Origin: Selaginella moellendorffii
Lineage: Eukaryota > Streptophyta > Lycopodiopsida > Selaginellales > Selaginellaceae
Assembly (NCBI RefSeq): GCF_000143415.4
Contig: NW_003314264.1
Location: 2,391,444-2,455,443 of the forward strand
Direction of reading: 5' to 3'
DNA length: 64,000 nt
The notes beneath the pieces were generated by a model. The model had not been told where the DNA came from. It saw only the letters and a program-made list of their open reading frames with translations, and did no database searches. This document shows, piece after piece, positions 1-8,802 of the stretch. Position numbers and translations under genes: made by a program. Every line of letters begins with the position of its first letter. Position 1 is the stretch's first letter.

Positions 1-1358
1 CCCAGCGTGGGTATCACCGGCAGTGTCTCCAACTTTACGAGGACCTGACGAGGCTCTCGGACGTCTCTCCAAACGCTATCACCTTCGTGGTGGTGGTAGA
101 CGCTTGCTCTCTTCTCGGGGACCTGGATCACGGTCGGAGTGTCCACGAGAGAGTAGCCTCACAGGGACTGGAGAGCGATCACATCGTGGGAACTTGTCTT
201 CTCAACATGTACTCACGGTGTGGCAGCGTCACCGAAGCCAGGAACGTCTTCGACAAACTCGAGCGGCCCAACGTTGTCTCCTGGACGTCGATGATAGCCG
301 CATACGCCAACCATAGCTACGATCTTGAAGCTCTCCAGCTGCTTAGAAGGATGGATCTGGAGGGTGCCAAGGCAGAGGAGATGACACTCGTCAACGCACT
401 CGGTGCCTGCTCCAACCTCAAAGCACTGGAGGAAGGGAGAAAGATCCATGCCCGGCTGAGTTCCAGTGGCATCCAATCCGACTTCTCGGCCAGCGCGCTT
501 GTCAACATGTATAGCCGCGCAGGGAGCTTGGAGGAAGCCAGAGACGCATTTCGCAGCAGGAAAAACAGGAATGCGATCTGCTGGACGGCCATGCTCGCGG
601 CCTATGCCCAGCACGGGCATAACCACGACGCGCTGCGGCTCTACAAGGAAATGGACCTGGAAGGCTTGAGACCCGACGACGTGACGCACGCCGCGGTCCT
701 TGGAGCCTGTGCTTGCCTGGGAGCTCTCGCGGAAGGCCGGAGAGTCCACCGTCGAATCCTCAGCACTCGGAGCTCCTCGGGCTTGGATGTTGTTCTCGGC
801 ACAGCCACCGTCAACATGTACGCCAAGTGCGGCCGAGTGGACGAAGCCAAGCTCGCCTTCGACGGCATCTCCGACAAGAGCGTCTTCTGCTGGACGGCCA
901 TGGTCGGAGCTTACGCACGAAACGGGCACGGCGAGAAGGCCGTGGAGCTCTTCAGAGAGATGGTGGAGTCGTCGCGGACGCTCCCGAACGACGTGACTTT
1001 CACGACCGTGCTCAACGCCTGCAGCCATGCCGGGCTGGTGGACGAAGGCAAGTACTTCTTCGCGCTCATGGACAAGGTCTACGGGATTGCTCCCAGTGGC
1101 GAGCACTACGGCTGCATGATCGACCTGCTGGGACGGGCGGGGCGGCTGGAGGAAGCCGAGCGGATGATCACTGGCATGCCATTCCCCGCAGACAAGATCT
1201 CGTGGGAAACTTTGCTCGGGGCGTGTAAGTTACACGGTGACATTGGCCGGGGAGCTCGCGTGGCGGAGCAGGCACTTAGAATGGATCCGGAGAATGCTGC
1301 AAACTACGTGATACTTTCGGATCTCTATTTTGCCAGAGGCGAGACAAACATGAACTGA
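1..1358 (+). CDS. Pentatricopeptide repeat (PPR) protein, PLS class, 5' end outside the window
   Basis: The frame is open from base 3 to a TGA at 1356-1358. It is a tandem array of PPR motifs of about 35 residues. Diagnostic pieces recur: 'NMYSRCGSV', 'VVSWTSMIAAYA', 'NMYAKCGRVDEAKLAF', 'DVTFTTVLNACSHAGLVDEG' and 'MIDLLGRAGRLEEAERMI'. PLS-class PPR proteins are usually sequence-specific RNA-binding factors of mitochondria or chloroplasts, acting in editing, splicing or stability. The first visible codons already read as a PPR helix, so the start codon and any transit peptide lie upstream of the window. The C-terminus is odd. An E-type motif begins ('NYVILSDLYFARGE') but stops after about 15 residues, so the rest of E and any DYW deaminase domain are missing. 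The family call is secure; the exact target is unknown. Confidence 0.9.
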   Translation, partial: QRGYHRQCLQLYEDLTRLSDVSPNAITFVVVVDACSLLGDLDHGRSVHERVASQGLESDHIVGTCLLNMYSRCGSVTEARNVFDKLERPNVVSWTSMIAAYANHSYDLEALQLLRRMDLEGAKAEEMTLVNALGACSNLKALEEGRKIHARLSSSGIQSDFSASALVNMYSRAGSLEEARDAFRSRKNRNAICWTAMLAAYAQHGHNHDALRLYKEMDLEGLRPDDVTHAAVLGACACLGALAEGRRVHRRILSTRSSSGLDVVLGTATVNMYAKCGRVDEAKLAFDGISDKSVFCWTAMVGAYARNGHGEKAVELFREMVESSRTLPNDVTFTTVLNACSHAGLVDEGKYFFALMDKVYGIAPSGEHYGCMIDLLGRAGRLEEAERMITGMPFPADKISWETLLGACKLHGDIGRGARVAEQALRMDPENAANYVILSDLYFARGETNMN

Positions 1359-1433
1359 AAGAAGTTAAATAGCTTCGGAACCTGGTAAGTTTGTAGTTAC
1401 GCAGCGATGGATTCGGCAAGAGCTCAGCTTGTA

Positions 1434-2244
1434 CTAGTAGTCATAGACTGGGCCTCTATGCTTTGCATCCTTGAGCGCCTGAAAAGCAACGGGTAAAACA
1501 AGTGAATAAGATTTTATCAGGAAGCACGAAGAACTTACGCCGCGAAGGAGCTTCTCGAAAGCGTCCTCTCCATTCTCGAGCACGTACTTGGACGCCAGGT
1601 TTCTCGAGTCCACGCCGAGGCTCTCAAACTTCTTGCTGTGCACCGACGGTGAGGTTGCGGCTGGCTTGCTTATCAGCTGGTTTTTCAGAGGGTGGTCCTT
1701 GACGAAGTGCTCGTAGACGTAGGCGGCGCCCTTAAACTGCGGAAGAACAAGCCAGCACGCAGCGACGAGCTTGAGAGTCGGCCAGATGGGAATCCTATCA
1801 CAGAGTGAGAAAACCAAAGAGAGGTTTTGAGAACCCAGCATCGAAAGCAAAAGAAAATGTTTTGAGAGGATCGAGCGAGCACGGATTACCAGGCCAGAAC
1901 GGTTCCCAATGCAAGCTCGAGGAGCGTAACAAAGGAGTAAAGAACCCAGTAAGTGAGCCACTGGACATCGTCTTCCTTGTTGGGGCTCTCCACGGCTTGA
2001 ATGGATGCATACCTGAAACATGGATTAGCCTCCAATCTAACGAAGAAACAAAACAAAACCGATCGATCGATCATGGCGCTGCTACTCACAGAGGATATAG
2101 AAGCATCATCAGAGGCCTGAAGAACACAGAGCGCGCGGTTAGCTCAGAGCTCAAACAGAGATTGAGATTCCAATAGCAAATGTGTGAGAGAGTCTACCCG
2201 GCCAATGTGTGAAGCTGGACAACGTAGTTCCAGAAGGATCCCAT
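1434..2244 (-). CDS. HVA22/TB2-DP1 (REEP-like) ER membrane protein
   Basis: Five exons can be read on the minus strand: 2244-2198, 2116-2090, 2012-1890, 1794-1539 and 1478-1434. All junctions are GT-AG and the product is 165 residues. The start 'MGSFWNYVVQLHTLAG' and the core 'IPIWPTLKLVAACWLVLPQF' are characteristic of the HVA22 family, the plant relatives of yeast Yop1 and animal REEP5/DP1. These are hairpin membrane proteins that shape tubular ER and often respond to ABA or stress. 'QFKGAAYVYEHFV' continues the conserved TB2/DP1 domain, followed by a short soluble tail. Exon 2 is only 27 nt. The first intron contains no other plausible start. Family and exon structure are well supported; stress regulation is family knowledge, not seen here. 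Confidence 0.9.
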
Positions 2245-2507
2245 TGCCGTCGCGCGCGATCACAAAAATCCCCCTCTCTCGCGAGTGCTCGAGGAGGAAC
2301 CCTAGACCCGTAGCTCGTACAGTATCGATGGAGGAAAAAGAAAAAGAGTGGCCCTCTCTTTCTCGCCCCCTTGTTTGTTTTTCTTTCTATTTTTTGAGGA
2401 AGGCCGCATCTTTCATTGCTTTCAAAATCATGATTTATGAGGTTCCGTGCGAACAGGATTAATTTTCATTGATTTTTACAAAGCTAGAAAAAGTAAGAAA
2501 AAAAATG

Positions 2508-2580
2508 CACTCTCGGTGGGACTCGAACCCACAATCCCTTGATTAGAAGTCAAATGCCTTGTCCATTAGGCCACGAGAGC
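2508..2580 (-). tRNA. tRNA-Arg (anticodon UCU)
   Basis: The reverse complement folds as a 73-nt tRNA. The acceptor stem GCTCTCG pairs with CGAGAGT (first pair G-U), with discriminator G. There is a D-arm with GGCCTAATGGAC, an anticodon loop CTTCTAA (anticodon TCT at positions 34-36), and a T-arm with GGTTCGAGTCC (internal B box). There is no intron and no encoded CCA. It reads AGA arginine codons. It lies between the HVA22-like and GDSL genes. A short T-run on the transcribed strand just downstream (A-rich on the plus strand, 2497-2505) can serve as the Pol III terminator. Confidence 0.93.
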
Positions 2581-2717
2581 AACCACTGGACATTCATGAG
2601 GTCGAGAAGGTTTCACTTGTGAGATTAGTTTCGAAGTTATAACATAATTCAAAACAAGCTACTGAAGATCAATTGATTAGTTGGGATGACAAACAACACG
2701 AAATATATTAAGATCAA

Positions 2718-4107
2718 TCATATGAGATTTTTGAGCTTGCCACCGCATTTTCGAGTGAATGCATCTGGCGGATGCAAATACTTCCCAGACACAAACGCGT
2801 TGGTCGCAACCTGCGCAAACTTTTCCGTGTAGTGGCTGAAATCCCAGAAAACGAACTGGGCCGGAGTTGTGCACAAAGTGTAGCCTGGCTGCCCGCATCC
2901 AATGCTGATGTTGAAGTTGAAGGGCCCCTCGGCGCCACAGCAAGCTGAACTCGTATCAGTGAATCCTGCGAGTTTTACAAGAATTTATTGACATCACGAT
3001 CGAAAAGCTTAATTACCGTGTTTTCCAGGATTGTTCATGACGTCTTTGTGGATTCCTTCGAAGTCCGCAAATGCAAGAAAGCTATCAGTGTATTTGGCTT
3101 TCAGATCTTTGACCAGTTTTCTCAGCATGGCATTGTGCGCAGCAGTCAGGTTGTAGAGCTTCTCCCTGTTAACAAAATTTCCAAACGATCTGTAGGCTGG
3201 ATTATCCACTGCCGGAGGCATCCCAATGAACAGAAAGTTTCTCGCCCCGGATCCATGCAACTCCTGGTAGAAAAAATGTCCACCAGGAACTAAGCTTTTA
3301 CAATTAAAAGCAAAAGAAAATTTGTTTCACCTCAAAGAAATGCTTTATGGATCCTCTCACAAGTGGCAACAGCGTACAGTTCAGCACGTCAGGACTCATG
3401 CCTCCCTTAAAGAGCCCGACTGTGTAATCGTTGCTTCCAATCTCGCCTATTACGTAGAGTCCCTTGGAGAACGCAGTCACTGCCTAGAAAACAAAAGAGA
3501 AAAAATATCAAATTCTAAGTTTTACCCCTCCCAACTCACCAGCTTGTGTTGTCTCTGCTGCCTAGCCAGCTTCTTAAATCTTAGAAACCAGCCGAGCTCA
3601 TCGAGCAGCGAGTAAGGAACTACGGTGGTGACATTGCGAGATTCGTAGAAACTATGCTCGATAGCCGTTCCTCCACCAAGAGCAAAGTTTGCACCATACC
3701 GGAAGCTGGAAGCGAGTGGCTGAAAGTAAGCACCAGGGAAATCCTCAAATCCAAGAGCTTCAGCTGAAACCATTAAACAGTTTGGTTAGCAAAATGAAAA
3801 TTTCAGAGTAAAAATTGGACTCGAGACAATCACCCAAGAAATCTGAGATCATCCGGCCGTCGGAGAAGCGTCCGGTTGCGTGGCCAAAGAATGTCTGCCC
3901 GTACGGAAGCTCGTTGCTGATGATCACTGGAGGGACGGGTTGCTGAAACACTTGCGGATACAGAGCGGCTTTGTTGCCCACATCCAGGTACGAATCTCCA
4001 AACACAAACATTGCTGGAAAGCAGAGATTGGAGCCATCAGAAAGCTTAGATGCTGCCCCAGCAGCAGCAGCAGCAGAAGCAGCGAGGACGAGTAGCAATG
4101 CGAACAT
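2718..4107 (-). CDS. GDSL-type esterase/lipase
   Basis: The gene has about five exons on the minus strand and ends at TGA 2720-2718. The ATG at 4107 opens a hydrophobic, alanine-rich signal peptide. It is followed by block I 'FVFGDSYLDVGN' with the nucleophile Ser, then 'YGQTFFGHATGRFSDGRMI', 'YGANFALGGGTAI' (block II Gly) and 'YVIGEIGSNDYTVG' (block III Asn). The C-terminal 'SACCGAEGPFN' and 'FVFWDFSHYTEKF' carry the catalytic Asp-x-x-His of block V (WDxxH). All catalytic residues are present. Plant GDSL lipases are secreted acyl-ester hydrolases acting on cuticle, cell-wall or xenobiotic esters. A start slightly upstream would need a non-ATG codon. The substrate cannot be told from sequence. 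Confidence 0.9.
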
Positions 4108-4536
4108 CTGCACTGCAGCAGGAAAAGTCAAAGCGCAGAAAAATTACTGTAGATTGCATTCTCACCTTCTCCTACTTCCTTGGAAATGAGGGAACTTCTA
4201 GCATATTTAAGCAAAACCATAGACATGATCTGAACATGTCAAGTTGCATAACGTTTCAATAATGTATGTCAAAAGCTCAAAAACCTAGGGGAAGCATAAA
4301 ACCATTTGAGCGTACTCTAAGCTCGCTAACTTTCCAGAGTCGAAAACTAATAAAATCTGATGCAAAAGCCCTGAGTTGTTCAAAGCTATAGAACGTAGAG
4401 GTTGAAATGCCAGTTCTGTAGGTAAGGGACGTGTCATGAGACCACAAATTTCGATTATAACACTCCTACTCGCTCAGTCTTCGCTTGAGTCCTAGAAATA
4501 TGGCGTGACCAGGCTTTTATTTAAGAAAAAAATACT
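4108..4536. other. Spacer between the GDSL gene and the next gene
   Basis: AT-rich spacer holding the GDSL promoter side (right of 4107) and the 3' end of the upstream minus-strand gene. No ORF, repeat or RNA gene is supported here. The short plus-strand ORFs over its left part mirror the GDSL signal-peptide exon. Confidence 0.6.
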
Positions 4537-6104
4537 TCACATTTTTATGTTTCCTGCCGATTGTATGCATGAGTAATATAAATCTGTTGTGAAAGTGCAT
4601 GCTTTTATTTCCTCTTCTACTTCAGAAGTCCGTCTCGCCCAATTCTCTTCGATATCCTGTTTACTATACTGAAGAGCTTTATCACCGGTAAAAATTCGGA
4701 TGATAGAGTTGAAAAATCTAATAGCTCCTCCATCTAAATTTCTTGATATATTCACAGGAAGACTCAACTCCTGCTCACATAGATCAAGTGTACCCAAGAG
4801 ATAATCCCCATCTGGATAGATATTTGGTGCAAAATATTGTTGTCGAAGGTTATGAGTACACTCCTGTAGCTTGGAGTTCAAGTGCTGTATGAATCTTCCT
4901 GTAGAGACAAACGTTAAGTGAGGAAAGTCCCATCTTTGCAAATCTCAAACCTTCAACAGGATCTTTACAACAAACTTTGCTTATTTTGCTATGCACGATA
5001 GAGACTATGCCTTCACACTTTAACACACCATAACGCCACTCTTTACGCGTTGGGCAAATGCAAGGAAATGGGTAAACAAACGTTAGCAACCATGCATAAT
5101 ATCAACATAATCGACGTACTCTCTTTAGTCCAATCGTGAATGTAAATTGGAGTATAACTTCCTCTCTTTGCATTCTGGATAGCAGCCTTGATGGCATAGG
5201 CCGAGCCTTGGTCGAGTTTCCTAGAATCGCCGTTTCCATCACACTTGATTATTATCCCTGTCACCAAATTATCTAAAGGGCCCAGTGTTGTATCGTGTAC
5301 TTTTCCCTGATCCAGACACGAAACTAAATGAACATGATTAATATACTTGGGATGTGGAAATACCTCGAAGTCGCATAGATCAAGTCCCGCTAGCTCACCA
5401 GCATCTTCATCCCTTCCATACCTTATTTCATCACTTTTTTGCTCAAGGTCCCCTGGAGAGAAGGGATTAGAAAAAAACAAAAACTACCATAGCTCTATGT
5501 TCACAAGCTTCTTGCCTCCAGCCACGATTTCCACATCCCCAGTGCATAGCAGTTTAATGTTTTGGAGAAGACTTGCGTACACAATCTTATTAAGTCTATC
5601 CTTGTACTGCTTTCTCGTTGTAATTACCGGACGCAAGAGGATATCAATGGCCTTATCAAGAGCTTCTTCTTTCATCAGCTGTCCATCAACCACATTATCA
5701 GAGGGCATGTCCTTCAAGTGTAAGGCGGTTCTGATCTTTAGAAATGGATTGGTAATGGCCAATAGCCTTCGGTTGCAGTTACTCTTCTGTAGAATGGAGG
5801 ATAGGACTTCACCAAGACTGCGGAAAAAGGAAGGACATACCTCGACTGTGAATGGATTCTCCAGAAGTTTTGGTTTCTTTCGAAAAGGTGATGGACCAAT
5901 TTTGTCGGCAGGTCGCTTGCCACTCGCCTTATCCAACGAAATCTTATACTCTGATTCGACTTGTCTAATCTCTGCTAGAGCTGCTAGAGCTGCTTTTGCT
6001 GCCTTCAATCTAGACGCTTTTAATACTTCTTGCGCTTCCTCTGCTTTATCATGCTCTTTTCGCTTTTGGCCCAGAAGCCGCGCCAGAGTATCCCACAACC
6101 CCAT
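4537..6104 (-). CDS. Unrecognised multi-exon gene, lysine-rich N-terminus
   Basis: I do not recognise this family. The ATG at 6104 opens 'MGLWDTLARLLGQKRKEHDK', then an Ala/Lys helical stretch, then a basic cluster 'KRPADKIGPSPFRKKPK' that could be a nuclear localisation signal. Later exons read 'DLCDFEVFPHPKYINHVHLV', 'GSAYAIKAAIQNAKRGSYTP', 'YGVLKCEGIVSIVHSKISK' and 'RFIQHLNSKLQECTHNLRQQ', ending at 4537. Three junctions join in phase with GT-AG boundaries: ...DWTKE|K, ...DPVE|G and the last intron. The junction after the first exon near 5480-5540 is unclear; a GC-AG donor (AG/GCAAGA) would keep the frame. No catalytic motif is visible. The gene is real by exon logic, but its function is unknown. 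Confidence 0.6.
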
Positions 6105-6257
6105 CGAACACAAATCCCTAAGGTTATAGTTGATTAGGTATTAAAATAACTTGTTAATTTAAAGTATATTTGTGGTTTATTTATAAACACGCTGTTAATA
6201 AAACTGTGCCCATTATTCATATTAATTTTCATCAAAACAAAACAGAGTTTCAGAGAA

Positions 6258-8579
6258 TTAGCTCAGAACTACGTCCGCATATGGTTTCCAAATTGCCACT
6301 GCCGATTCATCCATTTCCAGCGAAAAGAGCAAGCCTCGGAGCATCAGGATCGTACGAACAACCTTGGGTTACCAACAAAAAAGCGTCAAGGAGAGAAAGA
6401 GCGATTGATTGAGTGCTCACCATCCAAAGCTCTTGATTGAAGGAACGCATTGGGACCTTCCGTAGGATGGAGTTTTCGGCCATGGGTGACACCGTTGCTT
6501 CTTCGACGTAGCACGTATCAAAGAGCATCCTGGCCATCATGACGAGCACTTCGACGCTCACTTCCTTTGAAGGCGTAGAAGAATCCTCAAAAACGATTCC
6601 CATTTCGCAAAGGACCCGAGCGGCAGCTACAGCGTCGTCACTTGCCAGTGAAATGACCATTCTGGCAAATTGCTTTCGTGACTCTTCACCAAGCACCTTG
6701 CTCTTGGAAAGGAAAACAAAAAAACAAGTTAGAAGGTATAAAGAAAACGAGATGATTTACTTGGCCGAAATCCAGAAGACCGAGCCGACCATCTGTTAAT
6801 AAGAGTAAGTTTCCCGCATGCGGATCAGCATGGAAGATGCCATCTATAAGGATCATCTGAGGAACCACCAGAATTTAGTCACCACTCACCATGAGCTTGT
6901 AGCTTACCTGACCGTAAGCCTCTATGAGATTTTTTACCACGTCTCTTAGTTTTGGTATTCTAGAAATACGATTTAAAAACATGCATAAATCATGCCAAAA
7001 AATTTAGCAGTACCTTGGTTGCAAAGACTCGTCTGCATTACGATGCAGAATGTGGGTAAATGGTGTTCCATGAAGCCTCTGGAGTCAAAAGCAAGTAAAA
7101 AAGGAACAAAAAAAAATTTAAAAACGAAAAACAATTCTTGGGCTTTTACCTCCATGACTATAAGTCGCTGCGTGCAAAGATTTTCAATTGGCGAAGGACA
7201 CACAATCCTTGAAAATCCATGGGTTTCAAGGCTACTTTTAATACGCAGCTGCAAAAGAGCAGGAACATGAGAGACATAATTAGTCGCAGAAAATGAGGAG
7301 TATACCATGAACCAGACTTCTCGTTCAAAGTTAAATTCAAGAGGTATTGTCGCCTGGATTTCTTTCACAATCTAGAAAACACCAAGAAGATTGACAATGA
7401 TAGAACACGAAAGCCACATACCGGTGTGAGATCGACTGGTAGCTGTCCTTTTAGAAAACGAGCCACCTACAGCAACAGGAGTTCCGGATGATATTCTTTC
7501 AAGAGTACAGTGCATACCCTTGCAAGATTTCGTAGATCAGAATGCATTATAGTATCCATTCCGAGATGTTGTACTTTAACTACAACCGGTGTTCCGTCGA
7601 TTAGCGTGGCCCCATGAACCTGTTGAAAGCTATCAGCCTTAATAAAAAATGTTGTAATATACCTGAGCAATCGACGCTGCGGCAATCGGATCTTCCTCAA
7701 CATTTGAGAAAAGTGCATCCAGTGGGGTGACAATGTCCTTGCCTTTCGGGCATAATGCAAGCTCCTTCTCGATACTCTTTTTAACCCGCGAGAAAGGCGT
7801 TGGAGGCGCATCGTCAAGGTGTTTCGAGAGCCATTTTCTCCATTGCCCTGGAACAAACTCCTACACACGACAGATTAGTGCAAAAGACCAAAGACTCACT
7901 CGTACTTACAGCTTTAGAAGCAAGGATTTGAGCAGACTTCACATAAAATCCACTCATATCCAGCACAAGCTGGTGGACCATCTTCCCTCCCCACTCGTGC
8001 CGTCTATCCCATAACTTATCCCGTTCGTCTCGGCTCTTGTTCCGTGCGTTCAGCTTTGTGATCATATACCTTCCGGACAGAAACACCTATGACTTATAAT
8101 CAGAAACACCAGGCAAATGCTCAAGTCAATCAGTAAACAAACCTTGTGTATATAGGAAGCAAACGCCTCCAAAAACGAGCAGTCCGATACAGGTCGGGAA
8201 AAATCCACTGGATCAGCGGTCTCGAAATCGTAAGTGTCGTTACAGGAGTAGCGACATATCCCAGAAACGCCTCCTGTGGAGGATGGCCGCGGAACTACAA
8301 AGATCAAACCAAAGAAGGCAAGTTTGATCAAAACCAAAGAAAGAAAGAACTACAACTGACCTTACGACCGAGAAGCGTCATAGCCGAATGACAAAACGCT
8401 GCCACTTGCAACGACTGCCAAGCCCATCTAAAGAACAATTTCGACACCAGCAAGACACCAATCGTAGAAACGAATGCCGTGGCACCGCGAAATGAATTCC
8501 GCCGCACGACGATTGGAGCGCGATCTACCAGCGGCCGCGACACCGCCCGGAGGCCCCCGGGCGACCGCATTCCAGCCAT
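6258..8579 (-). CDS. ABC1/ADCK (UbiB-family) atypical protein kinase, organellar
   Basis: Many small exons run from the ATG at 8579 to TAA 6260-6258. The N-terminus is Arg/Ser-rich with a hydrophobic segment and would suit an organellar transit peptide. UbiB-family landmarks are in order: the KxGQ-like region 'MSGFYVKSAQILASKA', the Ala-rich loop 'DPIAAASIAQVHGATL', the ATP-site Lys in 'GTPVVVKVQHLGM', 'IPLEFNFEREVWFM', the catalytic 'GIFHADPHAGNLLLL' and the metal-binding 'LGLLDFGQVNHL'. The last exon ends 'IWKPYADVVLS'. These kinases act in mitochondria or plastids on coenzyme Q and prenyl-lipid metabolism. The KxGQ motif reads KSAQ here. The exon structure between 6900 and 8400 is inferred from in-frame motif order rather than fully resolved. 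Confidence 0.85.
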
Positions 8580-8802
8580 CGCCAGATTCGGCGCCTCGCC
8601 CTGCGCATCACGAACGCAATCACGATCGATCCGGTGAAATCGCGAAGGAGCTCGCTTACCCGCGCGGCGCTCGCTTCCATTGCCACCAGTTGCTAAAACC
8701 CTAGATCCCCGCCACGCGTGCTAACGAATAGATGCCACGTGGCACAATTAGCCCTTTTTAATACACAAGGCATTCCTTTAGGTTGCACTCTCGCAGAGGA
8801 GG
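8580..8802. promoter_or_regulatory. Divergent promoter region between ADCK kinase and SIN3-like genes
   Basis: 223 bp separate two outward-facing start codons. The kinase side is GC-rich (CpG-dense); the SIN3-like side contains 'cacgcgtg' and 'ccacgtggc', the latter an ACGT-core G-box-like site near 8730. An alternative upstream ATG for the kinase exists near 8682 but needs extra splicing. Confidence 0.5.

Noticed and set aside
213-1106. 297-codon minus-strand ORF opposite the PPR gene
   Set aside because: Mirror of the GC-rich PPR coding frame; no recognisable domain and the sense strand is a clear PPR array.
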